From Clostridium vincentii (lineage in GTDB: Bacteria; Bacillota; Clostridia; Clostridiales; Clostridiaceae), in assembly GCF_002995745.1 (NCBI RefSeq), contig NZ_PVXQ01000009.1, positions 37,350 to 101,349 of the forward strand: DNA of 64,000 nt, read 5' to 3'. The position numbers were made by a program, and so were the translations under genes. Positions 20,439 to 30,305 of the stretch are shown here, one piece after another. Numbering within the stretch: position 1 is the first letter of the stretch; every line of letters starts with the position of its first letter. A model generated the notes under the pieces. That model saw only the letters and a list, made by a program, of their open reading frames with translations, was not told where the DNA came from and made no database searches.

Positions 20439-21548
20439 ATGAAAAAAGTTTTAATATTGACAACATCTACAGGACAAGGTCATAACCAAGCTGCCAATTC
20501 ATTAGTTGAAGTTTTTACTGAATATGGATTTAATTGCATTAAGCATGACTTCTTGGCTAATAACAATAAGGTATTAAATGATCTTGTTGTGTGGGGATAC
20601 GAAATATCAGCTTCAAGATTTCCTAGTATATATGGATGGTTTTATGAATTTACAGACAGTGCATATATTAATAAATTAAATTCTTTACTATTTGCTAATG
20701 CGACTAGAAAATTATCTAAGCTTATTAAAAAGGAAAAACCTGAACTAATTATCGGAACTCATCCTTTCATTGTGAATATAATAAGCAATTTAAAGAAAAG
20801 AGGACTGAAAACTCCTTTTATATCTGTTACTACAGATTTTAAAGCGCATTATACTTATGTTAATCCATTAGTTGATGCATATATAACAGGTAGCCTGTAT
20901 ACTAAAAACTCTTTAATAGACAGAGGTATTAAGGAAGATTTAATATATCCAATAGGAATCCCTATTAGAGCAAGTTTTTTTTGTAAGAATATTATTATTC
21001 CCGAACTTAAATATAAGGATAAAGATTATTTTAATCTTCTTCTAATGAGTGGAAGTATGGGACTTAAGAATATATCCTATGTTTTAGATGAATTATTAAC
21101 AAATACTCATAAACTTAGAATTACTGTAGTCTGTGGTTCAAATGAGCAGCTTTTAAAATCCTTACAAAAAAAAGCTGAACAAACATATCGTGATAAAAAG
21201 CTTCATATAGTTGGTTTTTCTAATGATATAGCATCCTTTATGGAGTATTCAGATATATTAATTTCAAAACCCGGTGGACTTACAGTTACAGAAGCAATAG
21301 TTAAGGATCTTCCTTTAATAATTCCTTTTGTAATTCCTGGTCAAGAAATGGATAACACCGACTTTTTAACTTCTAATGGTTACGCTTATTATGTTAAAGA
21401 TTTTAAATCTATTAATTCTGTAGTCGATAAACTTATTGATAACCCTAAATATTTAATAGAAATGAAAGATAAGCTCCATATATTAGCTTCATCATACTCA
21501 TTAAAATCAGTTATAGATATTGCAAATAACTTAATAAAAAATAGCTAG
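20439..21548 (+). CDS. GT28-type (MGDG synthase/UgtP-like) glycosyltransferase
   Basis: 369 aa. The N-terminal domain begins MKKVLILTTSTGQGHNQAAN, the glycine-rich start typical of diacylglycerol glucosyltransferases (UgtP, MGDG synthases); IGTHPFIV follows, and the C-terminal domain has the UDP-sugar-binding segment ISKPGGLTVTEA. A likely reaction is transfer of sugar from UDP-hexose to a membrane lipid, which fits supply of lipid anchors for lipoteichoic acid (an LtaS-like gene lies at 57949), but the acceptor cannot be read from the sequence. Single gene, ended by a bidirectional terminator shared with rho. Confidence 0.82.
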   Translation: MKKVLILTTSTGQGHNQAANSLVEVFTEYGFNCIKHDFLANNNKVLNDLVVWGYEISASRFPSIYGWFYEFTDSAYINKLNSLLFANATRKLSKLIKKEKPELIIGTHPFIVNIISNLKKRGLKTPFISVTTDFKAHYTYVNPLVDAYITGSLYTKNSLIDRGIKEDLIYPIGIPIRASFFCKNIIIPELKYKDKDYFNLLLMSGSMGLKNISYVLDELLTNTHKLRITVVCGSNEQLLKSLQKKAEQTYRDKKLHIVGFSNDIASFMEYSDILISKPGGLTVTEAIVKDLPLIIPFVIPGQEMDNTDFLTSNGYAYYVKDFKSINSVVDKLIDNPKYLIEMKDKLHILASSYSLKSVIDIANNLIKNS

Positions 21549-21573
21549 TTTTACAACTAGCTATTTTTTTATT
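21541..21573 (+). terminator. Bidirectional terminator between the glycosyltransferase gene and rho
   Basis: AATAGCTAGTT/AACTAGCTATT hairpin with T tracts on both strands; it overlaps the stop of the plus-strand gene and ends 1 nt past the rho stop. Confidence 0.88.
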
Positions 21574-22987
21574 ACCTCTTTGATATATTATTTTTTTCAA
21601 AGGTTGCAATAAATTCTTTATTATTTTTTGTTTTAGACAACATATTCGTTAAATTTCCAGTTATGCTTTCTATATTACCATCTCTATACATAGTATTTCT
21701 AATTGTAGAAGATACATCTTTTTCTTCTTGAGAAAGTAATAATTCTTCCTTTCTTGTTCCAGACTTATATATATCAATAGCTGGGAATATTCTTCTTTCT
21801 TGAAGTTTTCTATCTAAGTGAACTTCCATATTTCCAGTTCCCTTAAACTCTTCAAAAATCATATCATCCATTCTTGACCCTGTATCTACTAAAGCAGTTG
21901 CTAATATTGTTAAGCTTCCACCATTCTCGATATTTCTAGCTGCTCCAAAGAATTTTTTAGGCATTATTAATGCAGCAGGATCTAATCCTCCTGATAAAGT
22001 TCTTCCTGATGGAGTAACTGTTAAATTATACGCTCGTGCTAGCCTAGTTAAACTATCTAGTAATATAACAACATCGCGCCCTTGCTCAACTATTCTCTTA
22101 GCTCTCTCCAGGACTATTCGAGAAACTTTAGCATGATTTTGTGGTTCCTCATCAAAAGTTGAGTATATTACTTCTCCATTTATACTTCTTTGCATATCTG
22201 TTACTTCTTCTGGCCTTTCATCAATTAAAAGTACAATTAATACTACATCTGGATAGTTTGTAGTAATACTTTGCGCAACTTTTTTTAATAAAGTTGTCTT
22301 ACCGGCTTTAGGTGGTGCAACTATTATGCCTCTTTGCCCCTTTCCTATAGGACAAATTATATCCATAAGTCTTGAAGATATATCTAAAGAATTATTAGTT
22401 TCAAGTCTTAATATTTCTTCTGGATAAATAGGAACTAAAGATTCAAATGGTTTTCTTCTTGTTGCTTTATCAGGGCTCTCTCCATTAACCATTTCAACAA
22501 AAAGTAAGGCTTTAAATTTTTCCATTTCCTTTGCTTCTCTTACTTTTCCAACTACTTCATCTCCTGTTTTGAGATTAAATCGTCTTATTTGTGATGGAGA
22601 AACATATATATCATCACTACTAGTTAAATAATTTTTACATCTTAAAAATCCAAAATTATTATTTTCAAGCATTTCTAATATTCCCCTGGTACTATTCGAC
22701 TCATTTATCAAAGCTTTTAATTCTTCTTTTTTTTCTACAGCTCTTACTTCCATAGTTTTTATTTCTGTAGATCGCACTTCTGTATTTTCTTTATTAATGC
22801 TTTGAATTTTAGGAGCTATTTTTTCTTTAAGGTATACTCCATCCTTTTCAAGACTATTTTCTTTAATCTTCAAAACTTCCTCTACTAAATCACTTTTCTT
22901 AAACTTAGAAATATTTTTAACACCTAAGTCCTTAGCAATATTTTTAAGCGCTACTAAGGTCATGCCTTCATATTGTTCCTTTGTCAA
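21572..22987 (-). CDS. rho: Transcription termination factor Rho
   Basis: Hexameric RNA-dependent ATPase that releases transcripts. 471 aa: Rho_N SAP-like domain (1-45), a charged variable insert (about 50-100), a cold-shock-like RNA-binding domain (about 100-170), and the RecA-type motor with Walker [12 protein letters not shown] near 224-234, [12 protein letters not shown], and the Q/R-loop area LTRLARAYN. It uses a TTG start with GGAGGTG 6 nt ahead. The insert between Rho_N and the RNA-binding domain is longer than in E. coli, common in Gram-positives. Confidence 0.97.
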   Translation of the reverse strand: MTKEQYEGMTLVALKNIAKDLGVKNISKFKKSDLVEEVLKIKENSLEKDGVYLKEKIAPKIQSINKENTEVRSTEIKTMEVRAVEKKEELKALINESNSTRGILEMLENNNFGFLRCKNYLTSSDDIYVSPSQIRRFNLKTGDEVVGKVREAKEMEKFKALLFVEMVNGESPDKATRRKPFESLVPIYPEEILRLETNNSLDISSRLMDIICPIGKGQRGIIVAPPKAGKTTLLKKVAQSITTNYPDVVLIVLLIDERPEEVTDMQRSINGEVIYSTFDEEPQNHAKVSRIVLERAKRIVEQGRDVVILLDSLTRLARAYNLTVTPSGRTLSGGLDPAALIMPKKFFGAARNIENGGSLTILATALVDTGSRMDDMIFEEFKGTGNMEVHLDRKLQERRIFPAIDIYKSGTRKEELLLSQEEKDVSSTIRNTMYRDGNIESITGNLTNMLSKTKNNKEFIATFEKNNISKR

Positions 22988-23102
22988 AATGACACCTCCA
23001 AAAACTTTAATATTTAAAATACTATGAAAATATAATTGAATTCATTTGAAATGAAAATAGATATGTATTCATAACTCTACAAATAATTATAACGATTATT
23101 GC

Positions 23103-23390
23103 CTATTTTAACAAGTTTTCTTCAATTTCAAAAAATTTTTCTCTAAATTCTGTATTAATCAATAACTTATCTTCAGCTCTTTTTATATTACATAAGATGC
23201 TCTTTTTGCTTTTATAATTTAATACATCCATTATATTATCCTTATCCATGCACTTATATTTCTTTAATAATAATAATAACAGATATCTCTTTTCTTTATC
23301 CTTTAAAAGTTGAATGAAATTATTTTCATCCATACCATAATACAACGAAATTCCTCTTAATATATTTATATACCTGTCCTTATAATTCAT
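23103..23390 (-). CDS. Small protein resembling a DnaA domain IV-type helical domain
   Basis: 95 aa from the ATG at 23390 (AAGGTGG 8 nt upstream); an upstream in-frame start at 23456 would add a hydrophobic piece without a ribosome site. Not firmly identified. The C-terminal half (YKSKKSILCNIKRAEDKL, then EFREKFFEIE) resembles the Trp-repressor-like DNA-binding domain at the end of DnaA, in the same order as its recognition helix, RRIEELL-type helix and closing helix. The N-terminal half (YINILRGISLYYGM) looks helical as well. It could be a small DNA-binding regulator. It lies between rho and a DUF1934 gene, separate from both. Confidence 0.5.
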   Translation of the reverse strand: MNYKDRYINILRGISLYYGMDENNFIQLLKDKEKRYLLLLLLKKYKCMDKDNIMDVLNYKSKKSILCNIKRAEDKLLINTEFREKFFEIEENLLK

Positions 23391-23500
23391 TCTACACACC
23401 ACCTTAGGGAAAACCCTTTGGCTTAAGTATAGACTTAAACTATATTTTATAAACATAGCTATAATTATAATTAAAGATTAATAGTAACTTTTTATCTAGT

Positions 23501-23932
23501 TTAACTTATTGCGTTTTGAGTTTTTATTTTCAAAGATAAATTAGTATCAACAGAAACATCTCCTGCAATGGTCATTGAATAATCAATTTCCAACTTCCCA
23601 CCATCTTCATTCATATCAACGGATAATCCTTTTGTGTATATACCAAGTTCTAATAACCCATAAGGAGTTTGATACATCGCTACAGAAGGCTCCTTCTGAT
23701 TAAATCGCATCTTTGTATTTGTAGTTCCTTCTCTTTCCAAAACCACTTCTTTATCATTTATAGTTAAGGTTGTAGTAGTCCCCTTCATACCAGATATTTC
23801 TGTTTCTTCATATACAGCTTTATATCCATTATCTAATTTTATAAATTTTCCTGGAGAAACTACTTCTATAGCATCCTCCATCTCATCTAACATTGCATTA
23901 CTTACTATACTTATAATTGCTTTTTTGTCCAT
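23501..23932 (-). CDS. DUF1934 (YwiB-like) beta-barrel protein
   Basis: 143 aa, cytosolic, no signal. The pattern of beta strands with LEREGTTNTKMRFNQ and YQTPYGLLELGIYTKGL followed by LEIDYSMTIAG is characteristic of the DUF1934/YwiB calycin-like family, whose function is unknown. It is 12 bp downstream of the PP-loop gene on the same strand, so the two are probably co-expressed. Confidence 0.78.
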   Translation of the reverse strand: MDKKAIISIVSNAMLDEMEDAIEVVSPGKFIKLDNGYKAVYEETEISGMKGTTTTLTINDKEVVLEREGTTNTKMRFNQKEPSVAMYQTPYGLLELGIYTKGLSVDMNEDGGKLEIDYSMTIAGDVSVDTNLSLKIKTQNAIS

Positions 23933-23944
23933 AAGTCCTCCTCG

Positions 23945-24934
23945 CTATTTGTCTTGAATTAAAATTTCAGCTATTTCTTCATCTGTTGATGGCTTTACAT
24001 CTATTATATCCTTAATTTCAGTTCCGAATATTCCAAATTTCAATGTAACTAAATCTTCATCCTTGCCTTTACTATATCTAGCTATTATTTTTGCTGCTAG
24101 AATTTTATCTTCATCATTCACTTTCCCATGTATTAATCCCATTGACCCTAAATGACTTGATGGTAAAAATACTATATCCTCTTTAGTAAGTAACTTTTTA
24201 AGTATTTCTCCTTCTTCCTCATTTCTTGAAACAATTATTTTAGTTCCATCAATAGTTAAGAAATGTCTCCCATATCTTAACAATGTTATTTCATTTTTTG
24301 TTAAGTCACCTTTTCTAACTAAAGCCTCTTTTAATCTTATAGAATAATTAGGCTCTGTCAATCTACATCCACTTGCTGGTGAAGGATAATCTGTAATTCC
24401 CATTTCTTTTGCTAACTGAATTTGAGGTTTTCTATTTCTTCCAGAAAAACCTAAAAGCTTATCTCTATCAACTAGTCCTGTTAGCTCCATTTCAGTTGGT
24501 TCTAGGTTCAAGGCACAAAGTGGTCTTAAAATTTTATCTCCGAATCCAGATTCACTTCTTACTATATTTAAAGCTTGCTTATTTTGAGACATAGGTCTTT
24601 GATTCAACACCTCGCCTGTAATAATAAAATCTGCATTAAACTTTTTTAAAAGTTCCCCTGAATATCTCATCATCATTGCATGGCAATCTACACATGGGTT
24701 CATATTTTTTCCCCATCCATACTTAGGTTTCTTTACCATCTCAAAGTGGTCTTCTGAAAAATCAATTACTTCGAGCTGTATTCCTATTTGCTTACACATT
24801 TTTTTTGCATTTTCTTCTCCAAAGAAATATGATTTGAAACATATCCCGATTACTTCTATACCAATATCTTTTATCAGCTTAGCTGCTAAAGTGCTATCTA
24901 ATCCACCTGATATCATGGCTAATGCTCTAGTCAT
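23945..24934 (-). CDS. PP-loop ATPase, tRNA-thiolation-type (MnmA/ThiI-like) protein
   Basis: 329 aa. The PP-loop SGGLDSTLAA (9-18) begins an adenine-nucleotide alpha-hydrolase domain as in MnmA, ThiI and QueC; CVDCH supplies a CxxC pair, and SPASGCRLT holds another Cys. The C-terminal third (from about 225) has a separate domain of the kind appended in proteins usually annotated 'tRNA 2-thiouridylate-type'. The true MnmA has a different catalytic Cys arrangement, so a specific reaction is not claimed; thiolation or related RNA chemistry is the best guess. TAGGAGG precedes the ATG. Confidence 0.7.
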   Translation of the reverse strand: MTRALAMISGGLDSTLAAKLIKDIGIEVIGICFKSYFFGEENAKKMCKQIGIQLEVIDFSEDHFEMVKKPKYGWGKNMNPCVDCHAMMMRYSGELLKKFNADFIITGEVLNQRPMSQNKQALNIVRSESGFGDKILRPLCALNLEPTEMELTGLVDRDKLLGFSGRNRKPQIQLAKEMGITDYPSPASGCRLTEPNYSIRLKEALVRKGDLTKNEITLLRYGRHFLTIDGTKIIVSRNEEEGEILKKLLTKEDIVFLPSSHLGSMGLIHGKVNDEDKILAAKIIARYSKGKDEDLVTLKFGIFGTEIKDIIDVKPSTDEEIAEILIQDK

Positions 24935-25029
24935 AAATTGTCCTCCTAAAACTAATATTATAACTTATAGTTTATGATTAATATTAATTTTTATCAAGAG
25001 GTAATTTTTTTATTGTGCCTAAGAACGAT

Positions 25030-25689
25030 TTAATCAAAAATATTCTTAAAGATCTCTACAATTTTAAATTTTACCTTCGGGGCCTCATCTTCTGCATCTT
25101 CTTTTTTGCTCATTTCAATTTTTTCAGTTTCTTTACTTTGCTCAATCTGTTCATCTAGCTGATTCTCACTTTCCTGTTCTTGAACTTGTCCTTTAGTTAC
25201 ATCAATAAAACATAATGGGGGGAACATTACACACCACCAATTTTTACCTTCTCCATTTCCTATAATCACTCTAAAAGCTTCGTATTCCCCTTGAGGTAAT
25301 ATTATATTACCATAGGCCTTTTCTGGAAAGTTCTCTCTAGAAAGCTCCGTTTTCACAGAATATCCATATCCATTTTCTTTAATTACTTTCAAAGCTAGTC
25401 CTTCAACTTCAACCTCTTTAGAAATAATTATATTTCTAGATTCCTCTAGTGAACTACTTTCCTTTAAATATGGATACATATATTCTATAACCTTATCTCT
25501 TACCTTTAATTTTAAATTCTGATCCTCTTCAGTATCACTATTTGCTATAACGTGAAATCTAATTAATACATCCTCTACATCTTCATAATTATAAGTTTTT
25601 CCAGCATCAATGTTTAGAGTGCTTGTACACCCTCCAAAGATACTTGTACAAATACAAAGTAACAACAGTCTTACAATAATTCTTTTCAT
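25030..25689 (-). CDS. spoIIR: Stage II sporulation protein R
   Basis: Forespore-made signalling protein that triggers SpoIIGA processing of pro-sigma-E in the mother cell. 219 aa; the N-terminal hydrophobic segment ends in the lipobox-like IFGGC (Cys20), unusual but seen in clostridial members. The family signature FHVIANSDTEEDQNLKLKVRD and the GKNWWCVMFPPLCFID block are clear. The C-terminal 50 residues are a charged low-complexity tail (QLDEQIEQSKETEK). It follows ispE by 59 bp and has a plausible own sigma-F promoter there. Confidence 0.95.
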   Translation of the reverse strand: MKRIIVRLLLLCICTSIFGGCTSTLNIDAGKTYNYEDVEDVLIRFHVIANSDTEEDQNLKLKVRDKVIEYMYPYLKESSSLEESRNIIISKEVEVEGLALKVIKENGYGYSVKTELSRENFPEKAYGNIILPQGEYEAFRVIIGNGEGKNWWCVMFPPLCFIDVTKGQVQEQESENQLDEQIEQSKETEKIEMSKKEDAEDEAPKVKFKIVEIFKNIFD

Positions 25690-25712
25690 AAAAAAACCCC
25701 CTTATAGAATAA

Positions 25713-25741
25713 ATTATTTCCACAAAGAGATTTTCTATTCA
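25713..25741 (-). promoter_or_regulatory. Possible sigma-F-type promoter of spoIIR
   Basis: On the minus strand TGAATA (25736-25741), 14 nt, then GGAAATAAT (25713-25721), which fits the forespore -10 pattern GGNNANNNT. The spacing is a little short. spoIIR is sigma-F-dependent in other spore formers. Confidence 0.45.
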
Positions 25742-25748
25742 CTAAAAA

Positions 25749-26591
25749 TTAAATTGTTCTAGTTAAAAATACATCATTATATTTCTTTTTCATTTCATCA
25801 TAGCATTTTTGAGCTAATTGCATATCATCAAACAATCCAAATACCGTAGGCCCGCTACCGCTCATCATTGATCCCAATGCCCCTTTAGAAATCATAATTT
25901 CCTTGATACTATAAATACTTTTATGTTTTCTTAGAGTTACATTTTCCAATAAATTTTTCATATTATTTGCTACATAATACAAGTCATTTACTTTCATTTT
26001 ACTAATTAATTCTTTTGTATTTGGATGAACTTTAGCCTTATTTATATCAAAACCCTTATACACTTCTCTTGTAGATACTCCAAAAGGAGGCTTAACTAAA
26101 ACTACAATATGATTTTGAAAAGAATCTAAAACTGTAATTCCTTCTCCTATTCCTTCACAGAGGGCTGTCCCACCTTTTATACAATAAGGGACATCTGCGC
26201 CTAACGTTATTCCTAGGCTCATTAGCTCTTCTTCTGAAGCATTGATTTTGAAAAGCTTGTTCATAATTTTCAGGACTGCAGCACAATCCGAACTTCCACC
26301 TGCAAGCCCTGCGGCTACTGGTATATTCTTTACTATATTAATTGATACTCCAGAATTTATATTATATTTTTCAATAAATATTTCTGCTGCCTTATATGCT
26401 AAATTTCTCCTATCTGTAGGAATAAAATGTTTATCACACTTTATTTCTATTCCTTCTTTTATAATTTCAATTTCTATCTCATCATAAAGTTCTATACTTT
26501 GCATTATCATTTCTAATAGATGATACCCATCTTCCCGTTTCCCAACTATATCTAAGGAAATATTAATTTTCCCGTAGGCTTTCCCCTTCAT
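25749..26591 (-). CDS. ispE: 4-diphosphocytidyl-2-C-methyl-D-erythritol kinase
   Basis: GHMP kinase of the MEP isoprenoid pathway. 280 aa from the ATG at 26591 (AGGAAG upstream; a longer in-frame start at 26624 has none). The signatures are KAYGKINISLDIVGKREDGYH at the N-terminus (shown in pieces: YGKINISLDI, REDGYHLL), the ATP loop VAAGLAGGSSDCAA, and the C-terminal SGSGPTVFGLF. The same neighbourhood with spoIIR downstream is common in clostridia. Confidence 0.96.
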   Translation of the reverse strand: MKGKAYGKINISLDIVGKREDGYHLLEMIMQSIELYDEIEIEIIKEGIEIKCDKHFIPTDRRNLAYKAAEIFIEKYNINSGVSINIVKNIPVAAGLAGGSSDCAAVLKIMNKLFKINASEEELMSLGITLGADVPYCIKGGTALCEGIGEGITVLDSFQNHIVVLVKPPFGVSTREVYKGFDINKAKVHPNTKELISKMKVNDLYYVANNMKNLLENVTLRKHKSIYSIKEIMISKGALGSMMSGSGPTVFGLFDDMQLAQKCYDEMKKKYNDVFLTRTI

Positions 26592-26728
26592 AAAATTCTT
26601 CCTTTCAATTATTAATTTAGGCATATGAAAGAAAATAACATACCAAAGATGTGATGTGTATTTTGTGTTATTTTTTTATTATGCCTTATATCTTTACTTA
26701 TAATTTTATCATAGGAATAATAATTAAT

Positions 26729-26756
26729 AAAGGCTAATGCAAAAGCACTAGCCTTA
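26729..26756 (-). terminator. Terminator of the cyanophycin operon
   Basis: GGCTAGTGC/GCATTAGCC stem on the minus strand followed by TTTATTAATTATT, just after the cphA stop. Confidence 0.7.
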
Positions 26757-26758
26757 TT

Positions 26759-29371
26759 TTATAGATTTACTAAGTTAAGACTATCTCGTGTGGTATTGCA
26801 TTCATTAATTATATCAACTAACGGATCCAATTGTTCATAAAATACTATAATCAAATCTCCTGTCTTACTAATTCTTAGTGCCTCTTTTAATGCATTAACT
26901 TCTTCTAAGCATATATTATACTTTTGGTTATTACTTTCTTTAATTCCCTTCTCTAAAAGAGCTGCAACTTCCCCATTTTTACGTCCTCTTTTATCTATAT
27001 CTTCCTTGATTATAATCTCATCCATTAGCCTTCCGCACATAGACCCCACTTCACATATATCCTTATCTCTTCGATCTCCAGGCACCCCTATTACTCCAAT
27101 AATTCTTTCTTTTTTCATTGCTGAAAGAGATTTAAGCACACTCTTATATCCTCCTATATTATGGCCATAATCCAAAATAACTTCAACTCCATCAACACTA
27201 TATATATTAAATCTTCCAGAATTAAATTGTTCATTAAGTTTAAAACTCTTAACACTTTTAGCAATCATGCAATAATCAATCTTCGCCGCCACAAGCGCAC
27301 CACAAGCTGCCATAACATTTTCCAAATTGAATTTTAGTTTTCCTCCTAACGCTATAGGAATATTTTTCACATCTAAAATTTTGTATTCTTTATTCGCATT
27401 AGTTACCCACAAAGCATTCTTATCTAAATATACAGCAATGCCCCCTTGAATTCTATTTTTTTCTATGAGTTCATTATCTTTACTCTGTGAAAAGAAAATC
27501 TTTTTCGCATTAATCCTACTAATAATTTTTATGCTCCATTCATCGTCTGCATTTAAAACTACATATCCATCTTCCTTAACAGCCTCTCCAACTAAAACCT
27601 TTACAAATGCAAGTTCCTCTAAATTATTGATACCATCAATTCCTATATGATCTTCAGTTATATTTGTTATTACTGCTATATCCGCCAAATCATATGCTAA
27701 GCCTTTTTTTATCAATCCACCCCTAGCAGTTTCTAATACAGCTACCTCTACTTCCTTATTTAATAAAACAGTCTTTGCACTACAATAGCCAGTATCATCT
27801 CCACTATCTATACACTGACCATCAATATATATTCCATCAGTAGAAGTCATACCAACGTTATATCCCATTTGTCTGAAAACATGTGAAATAAGTCTGGTTG
27901 TAGTTGTCTTTCCATTAGTTCCTGTAATTGATATGACTGGGATGTTTTTAGGTTTACCATTATACTGTAAATTTAATATTGCTTCCCCAACATCTTGCAT
28001 TCTTCCTTTAAATGGATGAAGATGCATTCTAATACCTGGAGCTGCATTAACTTCAATAACAACTCCATTTTTAGATAGTGGCTCATTAATATCTCTAGTC
28101 TTAATATCTATTCCACATATATCTAATCCAATAGTTTTTGCTACCCTTATGCATATTTGCTTATTTTCTTCTGATATATCATTAGTGCAATCTATAGCTA
28201 TAGCACCTGTTGATAAATTTGCATTTTGCCTTAAAACTACTTTTTCTCCTCTTAAAATAATATTATTTAAGCTCAATTCCTGCTTGCTTAAAAAATTCAA
28301 TAATTCATCATCTATTTTAACTTTGGTCAAAGGACTCTCATGATCATAGCCTCTAATAGAATCATTGTTCAGTTCTCTTATAAGTTCCTTTAAAGCATGT
28401 TTTCCATCCCCAATAACATAAGGAGGTTTTCTTAGAGATACCGCCACCACACTATTAGCAACTATACAAACTCTGTAATCATTTCCTTCAATATATTCTT
28501 CAATTAATAAATCCTTATACTTACTTTTCATATTATTATATGCCTTTATAAGCTCCTTTTCAGATGAAATATTAAGTATAACCCCTTCTCCCTTGCAGCC
28601 ATATCTAGGCTTAAGTACCAAAGGATAACCTATTTTCTCACCCTCTTTTAGCAGAGAAATCACATTACATACCTTTGCTCCCTGAGGAACTGGAATATTC
28701 TGATTAATAAGAAGAGCTTTAGTTAACTCCTTATCAGAGGCAATATCTGCTGACACACAACTAGTTTGTGCTCCTATAGTAGCTTCTATAATTCTGCCTT
28801 GTTTTCCATATCCTATTTGATAAAATCCACTATCTTCCAGTTGGAATACAGGCATTCCATGCCTTCCTGCCGCTACTTTAATAGCCTTTGTACTAGGCCC
28901 AATTGATTCCTTGCTAAGAATTTCTTCTAGGTTTTTGACCCTTCCTAAAAAATTAATTTTCTCATTATAAATCAATGCATTTATTAAGTCTACCGCAAGC
29001 CTAGCCGCTTCTATTCCTATAACTCTATACTCATATTCAAAGATAATATAATACTTATCATCTTTTATTTCTCTTGCTTTTCCATAAGCAACATCTATAC
29101 CTACTCTATTTTGTATAGCTATAATGCTATGTTCACAAATATGAGCTAAATAAGTCCCTTCTTTTAGCCTTGTAACAAATCCACCCTCCTCATCTATTCC
29201 ACATCTATGCTTTTTTAGCTCTGGAATAATTGCTATTAACTCATCATTAAAACCTTTAATATCTTTACTTGGAATTTCTGAATATCCACACAAATCTAAC
29301 TCTACTTTTATACATTTTTTATGGGAGTATATATTTTTACCTTCATATATTATTTGGTTTAAAATCTTCAT
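26759..29371 (-). CDS. cphA: Cyanophycin synthetase
   Basis: Polymerises Asp and Arg into cyanophycin (multi-L-arginyl-poly-L-aspartate) with ATP. 870 aa with the normal layout: N-terminal domain (about 1-210), ATP-grasp domain (about 215-470; GYPLVLKPRYGCKGEG, EVNAAPGIRMHLHP) and Mur-ligase-like domain (from about 480; P-loop GTNGKTTTTR, ITEDHIG). Length equals that of cyanobacterial CphA1. The chosen ATG at 29371 has GAGGAGG 12 nt upstream; an upstream TTG (29392) overlaps that site. The start lies inside cphB (29-nt overlap), so the pair is translationally linked. Confidence 0.95.
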   Translation of the reverse strand: MKILNQIIYEGKNIYSHKKCIKVELDLCGYSEIPSKDIKGFNDELIAIIPELKKHRCGIDEEGGFVTRLKEGTYLAHICEHSIIAIQNRVGIDVAYGKAREIKDDKYYIIFEYEYRVIGIEAARLAVDLINALIYNEKINFLGRVKNLEEILSKESIGPSTKAIKVAAGRHGMPVFQLEDSGFYQIGYGKQGRIIEATIGAQTSCVSADIASDKELTKALLINQNIPVPQGAKVCNVISLLKEGEKIGYPLVLKPRYGCKGEGVILNISSEKELIKAYNNMKSKYKDLLIEEYIEGNDYRVCIVANSVVAVSLRKPPYVIGDGKHALKELIRELNNDSIRGYDHESPLTKVKIDDELLNFLSKQELSLNNIILRGEKVVLRQNANLSTGAIAIDCTNDISEENKQICIRVAKTIGLDICGIDIKTRDINEPLSKNGVVIEVNAAPGIRMHLHPFKGRMQDVGEAILNLQYNGKPKNIPVISITGTNGKTTTTRLISHVFRQMGYNVGMTSTDGIYIDGQCIDSGDDTGYCSAKTVLLNKEVEVAVLETARGGLIKKGLAYDLADIAVITNITEDHIGIDGINNLEELAFVKVLVGEAVKEDGYVVLNADDEWSIKIISRINAKKIFFSQSKDNELIEKNRIQGGIAVYLDKNALWVTNANKEYKILDVKNIPIALGGKLKFNLENVMAACGALVAAKIDYCMIAKSVKSFKLNEQFNSGRFNIYSVDGVEVILDYGHNIGGYKSVLKSLSAMKKERIIGVIGVPGDRRDKDICEVGSMCGRLMDEIIIKEDIDKRGRKNGEVAALLEKGIKESNNQKYNICLEEVNALKEALRISKTGDLIIVFYEQLDPLVDIINECNTTRDSLNLVNL

Positions 29372-30188
29372 TTTCTGATTTTTCCTCCTCAAAAGGTGCC
29401 TTTCTTATAAGACTAAATTTATTTCCTTCCTTTAAAACATGAAGTCTAACATCATATATACTTAAAACTTCATCTGAATGTTGTTCTGAAACATTTGTGT
29501 AAGATATCTTACTTCCATCTATAAAGTATACTGCCCCTTCTCCAATAACCTCTATTACCCCGCCTTTATTTGCAATTATAGCCGTATTTTCATCAATTCC
29601 TATTCCAAGAATCTGAGGGTTTTGTGCGATACCAGTTAAAAGTCTACCAATTCTCCCTCTTTGATCAAAATGTTGATCTATAATAACATTTTCAATAAGC
29701 CCTATTCCTGGAGACATCTTCAACGTACATTTTCTAGGTGCATCTTCATCATTACCTTCTATAATCATAGTGTCACTCATTACTGATGCACCTGCCGATG
29801 TTCCAACTATGTATATTCCCCTTGTAGCAGCCTCCTTAATCTCGTCATATATAGGGGTGCCTCCTAACAGACTAGTTATCCTAAGTTGATCTCCTCCCGT
29901 GAAGAATATCAATGCTGCATTCTTAATTAATTCTATATTTTCTTTATTAAAAGCATCCTCTCTTTTACTGATGTCTAATATATTAATATTACTAACTCCT
30001 AATTCCATAAAGGCTTTATTATATTTACTAGCCGATTCCTTAGGATACTCCGTCGCAACTGTTGCAACTAGTATTGTGTCTTTCTCTTTATCTATGAAAT
30101 CACATACTTTTGCAAGTATTTTCTTTTTTCCTTCTTTGTCCTCAGCTCCTCCAATTATAATAAGATTCCCATTTAGCTTCACAGTCAT
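29343..30188 (-). CDS. cphB: Cyanophycinase
   Basis: Serine peptidase (S51 family) that cuts cyanophycin to beta-Asp-Arg. 281 aa with NLIIIGGAEDKEG, FTGGDQLRIT, and the nucleophile Ser in GTSAGASVMSD. It has no signal peptide, so it acts inside the cell. It precedes and overlaps cphA, so synthesis and breakdown genes share one transcript. GAGGTG precedes the ATG. Confidence 0.95.
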   Translation of the reverse strand: MTVKLNGNLIIIGGAEDKEGKKKILAKVCDFIDKEKDTILVATVATEYPKESASKYNKAFMELGVSNINILDISKREDAFNKENIELIKNAALIFFTGGDQLRITSLLGGTPIYDEIKEAATRGIYIVGTSAGASVMSDTMIIEGNDEDAPRKCTLKMSPGIGLIENVIIDQHFDQRGRIGRLLTGIAQNPQILGIGIDENTAIIANKGGVIEVIGEGAVYFIDGSKISYTNVSEQHSDEVLSIYDVRLHVLKEGNKFSLIRKAPFEEEKSENEDFKPNNI

Positions 30189-30259
30189 ATAATCACCTCA
30201 AATCATTTATTCTTTATTTTCTCCAAATATATAGGTAATTATTCATTTTTGTTGACATA

Positions 30260-30293
30260 AAAAAAAGAGTTAGATTAAAAATAATCTAACTCT
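30260..30293 (-). terminator. Terminator of the SipL-like gene
   Basis: A perfect AGAGTTAGATTA/TAATCTAACTCT hairpin followed by eight T on the minus strand. Confidence 0.92.
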
Positions 30294-30305
30294 CATTAAT
30301 AAAAA

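Noticed and set aside
27465..27650. Plus-strand ORFs inside cphA and other large minus-strand genes
   Set aside because: Shadow frames without ribosome sites or recognisable motifs.
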